Position numbers and translations under genes: made by a program. This document shows, piece by piece, positions 23,452 to 30,905 of a stretch of 30,905 bases of DNA. The notes beneath the pieces were generated by a model. That model was not told the DNA's origin. It searched no databases and worked only from the letters and a program-made list of their open reading frames with translations. How positions within the stretch are numbered: the stretch's first letter is position 1; the number at the start of each line of letters is the position of its first letter. Source of the stretch: a virus. The stretch covers positions 1 to 30,905 of the IMG/VR virus record IMGVR_UViG_3300044638_005617. One strand, 5' to 3'.

Positions 23452-25049
23452 TGACTACTCCAGACTCATATAACGGCAATCCATATATAAAGAGAGATGG
23501 AGTACAGCAGCATTTTACTGCTCATGAAATAAGCGAGTATAAAAAATGTATGGCAAGTGTCTCATATTTTGCCGAGCACTATGTAAAGGTAATTAATCTT
23601 GACCGCGGGCTTGTAAACTTTAAGTTGCGTGGCTATCAAGAGCAGATGGTAGAACATTTTTCTGATAACCGGTTTTGTATTGTATTAGCATGTCGTCAAA
23701 GTGGTAAGTCTGTGACTAGCGTTGCATGGCTATTGCACTATGCGATATTTCATGCAGATAAAAAGATTGGAATTTTGGCAAATAAGGGAGCTACGGCTCG
23801 AGAGATGCTGTCTCGAATAACATTGATGCTAGAAAATTTACCATTTTTCTTACAACCAGGGTGTAAAATCCTAAATAAAGGAAACATAAAATTTAGTAAC
23901 AACTCTGAAATTATTGCTGCGGCTACAAGCGGATCGAGTATTCGCGGTCTAAGTATGAATGTTATTTTTCTTGATGAGTTTGCATTTGTGCATAATGCAA
24001 ATGAATTTTATACAAGTACCTATCCAGTTATTTCATCCGGTAAGGACACAAAGGTTATAATTACAAGCACGCCTAATGGAATAGGCAATATGTTTTATAA
24101 ACTGTGGGAAGGTGCAATACAAGGAGCGAATGAATTTAAACCGTTTACAATTAAGTGGAATGATGTGCCTGGACGCGACGAAGAATGGAAACGTCAGACC
24201 ATAGCAAATAGCAGTGAACTTCAATTTCGTCAAGAATTTGAAGTCAACTTTATTGGCAGCTCGCAAACATTGATTAACTCTGAGGTGTTGTTGGGTCTAC
24301 AGGCTAGGACTCCGTTAAAGACTCAATATGGTATTCAGTATTATGTTGAACCCGTTGAAGGGCATGACTATATTATAACTGTAGACGTCAGTAAAGGACG
24401 AGGACAAGATTACAGTACATTTACAGTATTTGATATAACTGGAGAAGGTCAGTCATTTGTTCAAGTTTGCACTTATCGAGATAATTTGATATCTCCGCTT
24501 ATGTTTCCAGAGTTGATAGTTCGTGCTGCAAAAATATATAATGGAGCTCTTGTAATCATTGAAAATAATGACGCTGGTCAGGTAGTGTGTAATTCAGTAT
24601 ATCATGACTACGAATATGACAATACCTTCGTTCAAAGTTCTGTAAAGAGCAGCGGTATCGGAGTTACTATGACAAAACGTGTAAAACGAATTGGATGCAG
24701 CAACCTTAAAGATCTTATAGAAGGTGGAAAATTGCAGATATACGATGCAGATGCGATAAGTGAACTTAGTAGCTTTGAGCCAAAGGGAGAAAGCTATTCT
24801 GCACGTGGCAATACTCATGATGATATGGTCATGAATCTCGTACTTTTTGCATGGTTTGTAAGTACTGATGCATTCGGAGGCATGAGCGCTATAGAGCTAA
24901 AAGACCTCTTGTATAGTGAAAAACTAAAAGAGATGGAAGAAGATGCCTTGCCATTTCCAATATTGACGAATAATAACGCATCTGAAAATAGCAGCGTTCG
25001 ACACTATGAAACGCAACTACGTGATCTTCAAGAGTGGAATATGCTGTAA
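23451..25049 (+). CDS. gp17: Terminase large subunit gp17 (packaging ATPase/nuclease)
   Basis: The ATPase domain has the Walker A CRQSGKS (residues 81-87), Walker B VIFLDEF (D175, E176) and the coupling motif TSTPNG (205-210). The C-terminal RNase-H-fold nuclease has candidate catalytic acids D312 (TVDVSKGRGQDYS), E371 (IIENND) and D457/D458 (THDDMV). gp17 powers DNA translocation into the prohead and cuts the concatemer. At 532 residues it is shorter than T4 (610), mostly at the ends. It is complete, with no sign of an intron or frameshift. Confidence 0.97.
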   Translation: MTTPDSYNGNPYIKRDGVQQHFTAHEISEYKKCMASVSYFAEHYVKVINLDRGLVNFKLRGYQEQMVEHFSDNRFCIVLACRQSGKSVTSVAWLLHYAIFHADKKIGILANKGATAREMLSRITLMLENLPFFLQPGCKILNKGNIKFSNNSEIIAAATSGSSIRGLSMNVIFLDEFAFVHNANEFYTSTYPVISSGKDTKVIITSTPNGIGNMFYKLWEGAIQGANEFKPFTIKWNDVPGRDEEWKRQTIANSSELQFRQEFEVNFIGSSQTLINSEVLLGLQARTPLKTQYGIQYYVEPVEGHDYIITVDVSKGRGQDYSTFTVFDITGEGQSFVQVCTYRDNLISPLMFPELIVRAAKIYNGALVIIENNDAGQVVCNSVYHDYEYDNTFVQSSVKSSGIGVTMTKRVKRIGCSNLKDLIEGGKLQIYDADAISELSSFEPKGESYSARGNTHDDMVMNLVLFAWFVSTDAFGGMSAIELKDLLYSEKLKEMEEDALPFPILTNNNASENSSVRHYETQLRDLQEWNML

Positions 25050-25060
25050 AAGTAGCTTTT

Positions 25061-25068
25061 TATAAATA
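25061..25068 (+). promoter_or_regulatory. T4-type late promoter for the sheath gene
   Basis: An exact TATAAATA stands 12 bases after the gp17 stop and 73 bases before the gp18 ATG. This long leader contains a purine-rich GAAGAAAGG at 25121-25129, a ribosome-binding site about 12 bases from the ATG. It fits strong translation of an abundant structural protein. Confidence 0.78.
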
Positions 25069-25141
25069 CGTTTAGATTGAAATTTTCTTATTATGCAACA
25101 ACTTATAATTAAACACAACTGAAGAAAGGTAAAATAAATAT

Positions 25142-26944
25142 ATGGCATATTTACAAAGCGTAGGGGTGCAAGTCACTGAAACAGACTTGACACCAGTAAC
25201 ACAGCCAACATCAGCCTCTATTGGCTTGTTTGTTGGTCACTTTAATTGGGGTCCAGCTGCTAATATAGTAAATGTTGACTCAGAAACCACATTAGGAAGA
25301 ATATTTGGTGCTCCAAAGAAAACAGCAGATATCAATGCTCCGTCATTCTTAACAGCAGAAAGTTTCCTTAAATACGGAAATTCTTTAAAGGTAGTTAGAG
25401 CAGTAGACGTCGATACAGCGAGAAATTCAAAGGCAATATTTACCTCTGATGTATCAGACTATTCTTCTAGCGAAACTAATCTAACAATTTACACACACGA
25501 AGGTGATTTCGAATTGCGTTCAACTGATCCATCATATGATAATGACGGTGGTTTCTATGCTCGTTATCCTGGAGTTCTTGGCAATTCATTGGCTATTAGC
25601 GTATTTCATGCCGACAATGCTTCCGATGTAGATAACGTAGATGAAATTAGAACCAAATTTACATATTCTCCTACTAATACTATTTGGAATGAACAGCAAG
25701 GAGATAATGGAATACCATTATACGAAAATGACGAAATTCATATTGCAGTATATGATAAAAATGGATTATTTACTGGAGTAAAAGGTACAATTCTTGAACT
25801 ATGGGAAGGTTTATCTTTAAGTAGTGAAGCTCGTACTACAGCAAATGTTTCAAACTATTTTGCAGATATAATTAATCGCAGTTCTGCATATATCTATGCT
25901 GTAAATGAAACCGAAATTTTTAACTTTAATGCAGACACTTTTTCGCTTAAAAAACCATTAGCATCAACACAAACTAAAGATCTAGGTAAATATTCATTTA
26001 TATTGGGCAGTGACGGTTCAACAAATGCGTCTGATCGTATTTCTGATATTGTCAACGTATTGGATCCTAGTGTTAATAGTCCTGTACAATTAAGTGATGT
26101 CGACAATATTGATTTTAACTTGGTATTTGCAGAGGCAGTAGAAGGAGACGCTGATGCACTAGTTAATGTGGCAATATCTGATTTAGTAAATGAACGTAAA
26201 GATTGTATTGGATTCCTATCTGCTCCATTATCTCTTTGGAGAAATTCTAGTGACGATCTCAAAAAGGATGCGTTATTACTTTATAAGGATCAAATTTCAA
26301 ATCCAACTAGCTACGTAGTATTTGATAGTTCACCTGTTTATGTATATAATAAATATGCAGACCGTTTTGAATGGATTCCTACATGTGGTCACATGGCTGG
26401 TCTTTGTGCATATACTGATGAAGTAAATGATCCATGGTTTTCACCAGCTGGTTTAAACAGAGGTCAACTTCGTGGTATCACCAAGATTGCTTATAATCCA
26501 AAACAGATTGATCGTGATGAGTTGTATAACAATAATATCAACCCTATCGTAAACATGCCAGGAAGCGGCATTGTGTTATGGGGAGATAAGACTGGACAAA
26601 AGAAAACATCTGCATTCGATCGCATTAATGTTCGTCGTTTATTTATTGTTCTTCAACGTACATGTAGAGAAGCCGCTAAGTTCCAATTATTTGAACTTAA
26701 CGATGAATTTACACGCAACGCGTTTATTAATATAGTTGAACCGTACTTACGTGATGTTAAAGGTCGTCGTGGTATTACAGAATTTAAAATTGTATGTAAT
26801 GAGAAAAATAATACTCCACAAGTTATTGATAGTAATCAATTTGTGGCTGATATCTACATCAAACCAGCTCGTTCGATTAACTATATAACTCTAAACTTTA
26901 TTGCAACTCGTACTGGTGTTTCATTTACTGAAATTGGAGCATAA
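25142..26944 (+). CDS. gp18: Tail sheath protein gp18
   Basis: This is the contractile sheath subunit. The N-terminus SVGVQVTETDLTPVTQPT followed by SIGLFVGHFNWGPA is the typical sheath start. The C-terminal third, with NPKQIDRDELYNNNINPIV, SAFDRINVRRLF, AFININVEP-like (AFINIVEPYL) and FIATRTGVSF, carries the conserved handshake region. The length is 600 residues against 659 in T4; the middle protruding domain is the variable part. It has its own promoter with a long leader and a good ribosome-binding site, consistent with high copy number (138 in T4). Confidence 0.95.
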   Translation: MAYLQSVGVQVTETDLTPVTQPTSASIGLFVGHFNWGPAANIVNVDSETTLGRIFGAPKKTADINAPSFLTAESFLKYGNSLKVVRAVDVDTARNSKAIFTSDVSDYSSSETNLTIYTHEGDFELRSTDPSYDNDGGFYARYPGVLGNSLAISVFHADNASDVDNVDEIRTKFTYSPTNTIWNEQQGDNGIPLYENDEIHIAVYDKNGLFTGVKGTILELWEGLSLSSEARTTANVSNYFADIINRSSAYIYAVNETEIFNFNADTFSLKKPLASTQTKDLGKYSFILGSDGSTNASDRISDIVNVLDPSVNSPVQLSDVDNIDFNLVFAEAVEGDADALVNVAISDLVNERKDCIGFLSAPLSLWRNSSDDLKKDALLLYKDQISNPTSYVVFDSSPVYVYNKYADRFEWIPTCGHMAGLCAYTDEVNDPWFSPAGLNRGQLRGITKIAYNPKQIDRDELYNNNINPIVNMPGSGIVLWGDKTGQKKTSAFDRINVRRLFIVLQRTCREAAKFQLFELNDEFTRNAFINIVEPYLRDVKGRRGITEFKIVCNEKNNTPQVIDSNQFVADIYIKPARSINYITLNFIATRTGVSFTEIGA

Positions 26945-26951
26945 TAATTCA

Positions 26952-26959
26952 TATAAATA
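26952..26959 (+). promoter_or_regulatory. T4-type late promoter for the tube gene
   Basis: The sequence TATAAATACTA matches the T4 late consensus extension (TATAAATACTATT) in its first 11 positions. It is 20 bases before the gp19 ATG. Confidence 0.78.
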
Positions 26960-26979
26960 CTAATACATAGAAAAATACA

Positions 26980-27525
26980 ATGAGTAATTTAACAAACTTT
27001 AAAAGTAATTTTAGTGGTGGTGGTGCTCGCCCAAATTTATTTCAGGTGACTATCGACTTTCCAAGTGGTGTGTCAGATGGCGCAAATGCTGGTCGTCAGA
27101 CGAATTTCCTCGTAAAAGCTGCTAGTATACCAGCAAGTGTTCTTGGAACTATTGAAGTTCCATATCGTGGTCGTAAATTAAAGGTAGCTGGTGATCGTAC
27201 ATTCGAACCATGGACAATCACCGTAATTAATGATACTGATATGAAAATTCGTAAAGCATTTGAAGAATGGATGAATATAGTTAATCGTCATAGTTCAAAT
27301 ACAAGTAATTTACCACAGGGCGCATTATCATACTTCAAAAATGTTTCAGTTGACCAACTTGGAAGATCAAGTTTGACAAATTCATTAGCAAAATATACAT
27401 TCATCGATGCATATCCAACTAATATTAGTGCAATCGATCTCAACTATGAGACTAATGACACAGTAGAAGAATTTACTGTTGAATTAAATTATCAGTACTG
27501 GATAAGCGGTGCTGTTACGTCCTAA
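26980..27525 (+). CDS. gp19: Tail tube protein gp19
   Basis: This 181-residue protein is the inner tube subunit through which DNA passes. Recognisable parts are ARPNLFQVTIDFP, FLVKAASIPAS, the GTIEVPYRGRKLKVAGDR loop, FEPWTITVINDTD and the C-terminal FTVELNYQYW. It is slightly longer than T4 gp19 (163). It directly follows gp18 as in T4 and has its own late promoter. No RNA-binding or catalytic motifs are expected. Confidence 0.95.
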   Translation: MSNLTNFKSNFSGGGARPNLFQVTIDFPSGVSDGANAGRQTNFLVKAASIPASVLGTIEVPYRGRKLKVAGDRTFEPWTITVINDTDMKIRKAFEEWMNIVNRHSSNTSNLPQGALSYFKNVSVDQLGRSSLTNSLAKYTFIDAYPTNISAIDLNYETNDTVEEFTVELNYQYWISGAVTS

Positions 27526-27541
27526 TTGATATTATTTTTGA

Positions 27542-27549
27542 TATAAATA
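27542..27549 (+). promoter_or_regulatory. T4-type late promoter for the portal gene
   Basis: TATAAATACTAT matches the extended T4 consensus and is followed by the gp20 ATG only seven bases after the octamer. Confidence 0.78.
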
Positions 27550-27556
27550 CTATATT

Positions 27557-29110
27557 ATGAAGCTATTTGGCTATGAAATATCAAAGGTAGTTGATAAGAA
27601 GAATTCTTCGGAAACCTCAACAGTGCCGTCATTCTCAGCCCCGATTGAGAATGACGGCACCTCTATTTTAACTGCTAGCAACGCAGCTGGCTATTATGGA
27701 CAGATACTTGACATTGATGGTGCATCACTGACCAATGAGAAAGATATTATACTAAAATGTCGTAGTGCTGCTACTCAGCCAGAGTGTGATACCGCAATTT
27801 CAGATATCGTTAATGCAGCAGTCGTGTCTGATTCGGATGGTGTTCCAGTAAATCTAGTATTGGATAAACTAGATCAGCCAGACAGCATCAAGAAAAAAAT
27901 ACGTGAAGAGTTTAATGGTATCTTAAAGTTATTGTCATTCAACTATAATGGCTATGATATCTTTCGTCGTTGGTATATTGATGGTAAGTTGTATTATCAT
28001 CTAATGATTGATACTAAAAAGCCAAAAGAAGGCATCAAGGAAATTCGTTCTATTGATCCTCTTAAAATCAAAAAGATTAAAGAGATTACAAACAAGATTG
28101 ACAAAGTCACTGGTGTAAAAACTGCTGAGGTTACTAGTGAATATTTCTTGTATTCTGAAGACTTTTCTAATACCTCTGGAAGCGGTGGCATAAAAATTGA
28201 TCCAAATACAGTCGTCTATGTTCCTTCTGGAATACTTGATGAGAGTGGTAAGATTGCGATATCTTACTTACATAAGAGTGTAAAGCTCGTAAATCAACTT
28301 CGCATGATGGAAGACGCTCTTGTCATCTATCGTATCTCTCGTGCACCTGAACGTCGTATCTTTTATATCGATATTGGTAACTTGCCAAAAGGTAAAGCTG
28401 AGGAGTATGTTCAAGGCATCATGGCAAAATATCGTAACAAACTTATCTATGATGCAAATACTGGTGAGATTCGAGACGATCGTAAGAGCATGAGTATGCT
28501 CGAAGACTTTTGGTTGCCTCGTCGTGAAGGTGGTCGTGGAACAGAAATTACTACACTTCCAGGCGGTGACAATCTTAGTCAAATTGAAGACGTAATCTTT
28601 TTCCAAAAGAAACTCTATCGTTCATTAAACATCCCAGTCAATCGACTCGAAGGAGAGACTGCCTTTAATATGGGACGAGTCAGCGAGATATCACGAGAAG
28701 AGGTAAAATTCCAAAAGTTCATTAATCGTCTTCGTAAAAAGTTTTCAGTGCTCTTTATTGATATATTGCGCATGCAGTTACTCTTGAAAGGCATTATAAC
28801 TCCAGATGATTGGTCAGAGATTAAAGAAAACCTTTCTATTGACTATATTGAAGACAACTTCTTTAGTGAGTTAAAAGACTTTGAAATTATGAAAGAGCGT
28901 GTGTCGATGCTTGATACGGTTTCAAGTCATATCGGCAAATATTACAGCGAAAAATGGGTTCGTAGTAATATTCTCAATCAGTCTGATGATGAAATTGAAA
29001 AGATGGATGAAGAGATTACAGCGGAAAAACCAGCAAAAGAGTCAACAGATGCTGAAACGCCGCCTGAAGGTGAAGCGTCAGACGATCAGTTTGGCGAAGT
29101 TGAAATGTGA
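27557..29110 (+). CDS. gp20: Portal vertex protein gp20
   Basis: This protein forms the dodecameric DNA gate and nucleates prohead assembly. GYYGQILDIDG, RSAATQPECDTAISDIVNAAV, GYDIFRRWYIDGKLYYH, RISRAPERRIFYIDIGNLPKGKAE and NRLEGETAFNMGR are classical gp20 blocks, and the length (517) equals that of T4 (524). The C-terminus is acidic (EEITAEKPAKEST ... DDQFGEVEM), as in other T4-like portals. A perfect 15-bp inverted repeat lies in codons 23-35, with a 12-bp palindrome just before it. Confidence 0.96.
   Translation: MKLFGYEISKVVDKKNSSETSTVPSFSAPIENDGTSILTASNAAGYYGQILDIDGASLTNEKDIILKCRSAATQPECDTAISDIVNAAVVSDSDGVPVNLVLDKLDQPDSIKKKIREEFNGILKLLSFNYNGYDIFRRWYIDGKLYYHLMIDTKKPKEGIKEIRSIDPLKIKKIKEITNKIDKVTGVKTAEVTSEYFLYSEDFSNTSGSGGIKIDPNTVVYVPSGILDESGKIAISYLHKSVKLVNQLRMMEDALVIYRISRAPERRIFYIDIGNLPKGKAEEYVQGIMAKYRNKLIYDANTGEIRDDRKSMSMLEDFWLPRREGGRGTEITTLPGGDNLSQIEDVIFFQKKLYRSLNIPVNRLEGETAFNMGRVSEISREEVKFQKFINRLRKKFSVLFIDILRMQLLLKGIITPDDWSEIKENLSIDYIEDNFFSELKDFEIMKERVSMLDTVSSHIGKYYSEKWVRSNILNQSDDEIEKMDEEITAEKPAKESTDAETPPEGEASDDQFGEVEM
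27598..27609. repeat. 12-bp perfect palindrome in the 5' end of gp20
   Basis: GAAGAATTCTTC is self-complementary and centred on GAATTC. It lies 13 bases before the long inverted repeat at 27623, so the first 105 bases of gp20 have two symmetric elements. A single 12-bp palindrome can arise by chance in 31 kb. Confidence 0.5.
27623..27660. repeat. Perfect 15-bp inverted repeat with 8-base loop inside gp20
   Basis: The arms at 27623-27637 (GTGCCGTCATTCTCA) and 27646-27660 (TGAGAATGACGGCAC) are exact reverse complements around the loop GCCCCGAT. The element is GC-rich in an AT-rich gene and lies in frame, coding V23 to T35 of the portal protein. As RNA it would form a very stable hairpin about 66 bases after the ATG. 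Confidence 0.9.
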
Positions 29111-29115
29111 AAATA

Positions 29116-29123
29116 TATAAATA
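29116..29123 (+). promoter_or_regulatory. T4-type late promoter for the small core-protein gene
   Basis: An exact TATAAATA begins six bases after the gp20 stop and ends eight bases before the ATG at 29132. Confidence 0.75.
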
Positions 29124-29131
29124 GTTAAAGT

Positions 29132-29302
29132 ATGGAAAAAACAAAAGAATTTATTGATAGCATGATGTCTGGTGAAAAAACCACGTCTGATTCGCTATTT
29201 TCAGACTTGATACGTGACAAAGTACGTACAGTGCTAGAAATTAAAAAGGTAGAACTTTCCTCTAGCATCTATAACGATGCAGTAGAGCAAGTTAAAATAT
29301 AA
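29132..29302 (+). CDS. Small prohead core protein (gp67/gp68-like position)
   Basis: This 56-residue protein (starting MEKTKEFIDSMMSG, ending VEQVKI) fits exactly between the promoter at 29116 and that at 29308. In T4 the interval between genes 20 and 21 holds the small core proteins gp67 and gp68, and T4-like marine phages have one short gene here. The pattern FSDLIRDKVRTVLEIKKVELSSSIYND resembles the ending of such core proteins (a helix with an amphipathic KxxELxxSIY motif). It is predicted to be helical and mixed in charge. A role in the internal prohead core or as a gp21 substrate is inferred from position and pattern. Confidence 0.7.
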   Translation: MEKTKEFIDSMMSGEKTTSDSLFSDLIRDKVRTVLEIKKVELSSSIYNDAVEQVKI

Positions 29303-29307
29303 ATTTT

Positions 29308-29315
29308 TATAAATA
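29308..29315 (+). promoter_or_regulatory. T4-type late promoter for the gp21-gp22 pair
   Basis: An exact TATAAATA lies 16 bases before the gp21 ATG. No such element precedes gp22, so protease and scaffold are probably co-transcribed. Confidence 0.75.
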
Positions 29316-29331
29316 AATACATAACAGTCTA

Positions 29332-29976
29332 ATGAAGTTAATTACTGAACATTCAGAAGATTTAAGATATATCTCAGAAGCTGCTGACAATGGTGAAAAG
29401 AAATTCATCATTGACGGTATTTTTATGCAAGCTGAGCAGGTGAATCGTAATCGCCGCATATATCCAAAAACAGTTTTAGAAAAAGCCGTGCGTAAATATG
29501 TCGCGGAATATGTTAATAAAGGACGTGCTGTAGGTGAACTTAATCACCCAGAAGGTCCTACTATTAACCTTGATAAAGTTTCACATCGCATTACCGAACT
29601 GCAATGGAACGGCAATGATGTTGTTGGAAAGGCGCTTATACTTGACACACCAATGGGTAAAATTGTGAAAGGACTTTTAGAAGGTGGTTGTCAACTAGGC
29701 GTCTCTAGTCGTGGTATGGGAACCGTTGCGAGTAAAAACGGCCAAACATTTGTCAATGACGACTTTGTGTTGTCAACAGTTGATATTGTTCAAGACCCAA
29801 GTGCTCCATCTGCTTTTGTAAATGGAATCATGGAAGGTGTTGAATGGATCTGGGACAATGGCTTGTTAAAGGCGCAACAGCTTGAAATGTATGAGACAGA
29901 AATCAAAAAGGCCTCTTCTGCAAAACTTGCCGAAGCACAAACAAAAATCTGGACTGATTTCCTCTCCAAACTCTAA
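29332..29976 (+). CDS. gp21: Prohead core protease gp21
   Basis: This is a 214-residue T4-type maturation protease (212 in T4). It cleaves scaffold and capsid proteins after prohead assembly. FIIDGIFMQAEQVNRNRRIYP is the conserved N-terminal block. GELNHPEG contains the catalytic histidine (H72), and GVSSRGMG supplies the catalytic serine (S125 or S126). DIVQDPSAPSAFV is the third conserved block. The C-terminal helix (AQQLEMYETEIKKASS) resembles the core-binding tail that is removed on self-activation in T4. The scaffold gene follows after 20 bases. Confidence 0.95.
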   Translation: MKLITEHSEDLRYISEAADNGEKKFIIDGIFMQAEQVNRNRRIYPKTVLEKAVRKYVAEYVNKGRAVGELNHPEGPTINLDKVSHRITELQWNGNDVVGKALILDTPMGKIVKGLLEGGCQLGVSSRGMGTVASKNGQTFVNDDFVLSTVDIVQDPSAPSAFVNGIMEGVEWIWDNGLLKAQQLEMYETEIKKASSAKLAEAQTKIWTDFLSKL

Positions 29977-29996
29977 ACAATAGAAAAAAGTAATAT

Positions 29997-30905
29997 ATGG
30001 AAAATACGCAAATTGAAAACACAACTGATGTCATTGAAGACATCAACGAAGAAACATTACTTTCTCTTGACGAAACCTTAGAGCTTGATCAGGAACAAAC
30101 TGAGATTGCAGAAGGCAAGTGTAAAAATAGTAATTGCGGATGTAATTCTGAAACTGAAGATAAGTCTTCAACTGAAATTACTGAAGGCAAATGCAAAAAA
30201 GAGGGAGAAGACATGGAAGGTGAAGAGTCTGATGAAGACGAAAAAGAGGACGAAGAAGAGTGTGAAGACGAAATGAATGAAGCTAAAAAGATGCAAGAAG
30301 CTGAAGTAAGCTCTGACGAAGAGTTTACCGAATATGCTAAAGGTATTCTTAAGGCAGCTCATGGAGACAAGTATGATGAAGCCAAAGCAATGGCAGCAAT
30401 CGAAGGCATCCTTAAAAAGGCTGACGGCGATTATGGTGCTGCTGTTGGCATGATTACAAGCGGACTTGGCGAAGAAGAGATGGAAGACAGCAAAGAAAAA
30501 GAAGTTGAGATGAAAGAAGAAACTGAAGAAGTTATCGAAGAAAACACAATCTCAATTGATACGTCTGACATTACTCGTCTAGTTGAAAGTGAAGAAGGAT
30601 TGACTGAAGAGTTTAAAGAAAAAGCGTCTATCATTTTTGAAACTGCTGTTAAGAGCAAGATCAAAGAAACTGAAGAAACTCTTAAAGAAAGCTATGCAGT
30701 TGCTCTTATTGAAGAAGTAGAAACAATCAAGTCTGAGCTCGTTGAAAAGATTGACAACTATCTTACCTACGCAGTTGAAAGCTGGGTAGAAGACAACAAG
30801 GTTGCAATCGAAGGCGGACTTCGTACACAAATTGCTGAAAACTTTATTCAATCGCTCAAGACAGTATTTGTTGAAAACTATATCGAAGTGCCTGAGTCCA
30901 AACAG
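29997..30905 (+). CDS. gp22: Prohead scaffold (core) protein gp22, 3' end outside the window
   Basis: The ATG at 29997 opens a frame with no stop to the right edge, 303 codons. The first 110 residues are very acidic and unusual in having cysteines (C42, C47, C49, C66, C89) with the phrase EGKC occurring twice. Residues 110-157 (FTEYAKGILKAAHG ... GAAVGMITSGL) form a small helical module. From about 184 the protein is the typical helical gp22 core (DITRLVESEEGLTEEFKEKA, KIDNYLTYAVESWVEDNK, FVENYIEVPES), matching T4-like marine scaffolds. It builds the core inside which the capsid assembles and is degraded by gp21. The position after gp21 and the expected gp23 next agree. Confidence 0.92.
   Translation, partial: MENTQIENTTDVIEDINEETLLSLDETLELDQEQTEIAEGKCKNSNCGCNSETEDKSSTEITEGKCKKEGEDMEGEESDEDEKEDEEECEDEMNEAKKMQEAEVSSDEEFTEYAKGILKAAHGDKYDEAKAMAAIEGILKKADGDYGAAVGMITSGLGEEEMEDSKEKEVEMKEETEEVIEENTISIDTSDITRLVESEEGLTEEFKEKASIIFETAVKSKIKETEETLKESYAVALIEEVETIKSELVEKIDNYLTYAVESWVEDNKVAIEGGLRTQIAENFIQSLKTVFVENYIEVPESKQ

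Noticed and set aside
25048-25060. Terminator after gp17
   Set aside because: AAAAG-TAG-CTTTT gives only a 5-bp AT-rich stem that runs into the late promoter; not enough support.
25093-25122. Nine-codon upstream reading frame in the gp18 leader
   Set aside because: It has no ribosome-binding site and no sign of selection; short frames are common in leaders.
27623-27660. Inserted bacterial REP-like palindromic element in gp20
   Set aside because: The encoded residues (PSF...P...NDG) appear to match what I recall of gp20 in marine relatives, so the segment is probably native coding sequence. The symmetry itself is kept as a finding.

Overview
The window is a piece of a tailed-phage genome of the T4-like (contractile tail) group. 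The right-hand third has the T4 late-gene order 13-14-15-16-17-18-19-20-(small core protein)-21-22, all on the + strand, and the late genes are preceded by exact copies of the T4 late-promoter element TATAAATA. The low GC content, the cyanophage/pelagiphage-like look of the neck, portal and scaffold proteins, and the glycan genes suggest a marine T4-like myovirus of an AT-rich bacterial host. The host itself cannot be read from the sequence.

Positions 3-7718 hold a tightly packed + strand block of eleven genes, most joined by 4-base ATGA overlaps. It encodes a glycosyltransferase-like protein (cut by the window edge), a radical SAM protein, the two halves of a split transketolase-like enzyme, two sugar-nucleotide SDR enzymes, a kinase-like protein, a LmbE/PIG-L deacetylase, a shortened UDP-sugar-dehydrogenase-like protein, a NodB-type deacetylase and a second glycosyltransferase-like protein. 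I read this as a phage-borne sugar-nucleotide/glycan pathway. Positions 15629-17980 add a UDP-galactopyranose mutase and two tandem, overlapping paralogous glycosyltransferase-like genes. The product could decorate the virion, for example the adjacent fibres, or alter the host surface.

Positions 7728-15365 are adhesion and tail-fibre genes: a 1902-residue modular fibre, a small fibre-like protein, and a trypsin-like protein with a complete apparent catalytic triad interrupted by a lectin-like insert. A short gene lies alone on the - strand at 15393-15575. Positions 18064-18536 encode a probable holin and a 51-residue two-helix membrane protein. Positions 18550-20446 carry a small structural-looking protein and a seven-repeat beta-propeller protein, which sits where T4 has its whisker gene wac.

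Positions 20486-30905 form the morphogenesis module: neck (gp13, gp14), tail completion (gp15), terminase (gp16, gp17), sheath (gp18), tube (gp19), portal (gp20), core protein, prohead protease (gp21) and scaffold (gp22, cut by the right edge). There is no gene-free stretch longer than 300 bases. No tRNA, CRISPR array, integrase or insertion sequence was seen.

The most unusual points are the trypsin-like fibre protein with its domain insertion, the split transketolase/radical SAM glycan operon, a perfect 15-bp inverted repeat inside the portal gene, late promoters so close to start codons that the mRNAs should be nearly leaderless, and the out-of-frame overlap of the two duplicated glycosyltransferase-like genes.
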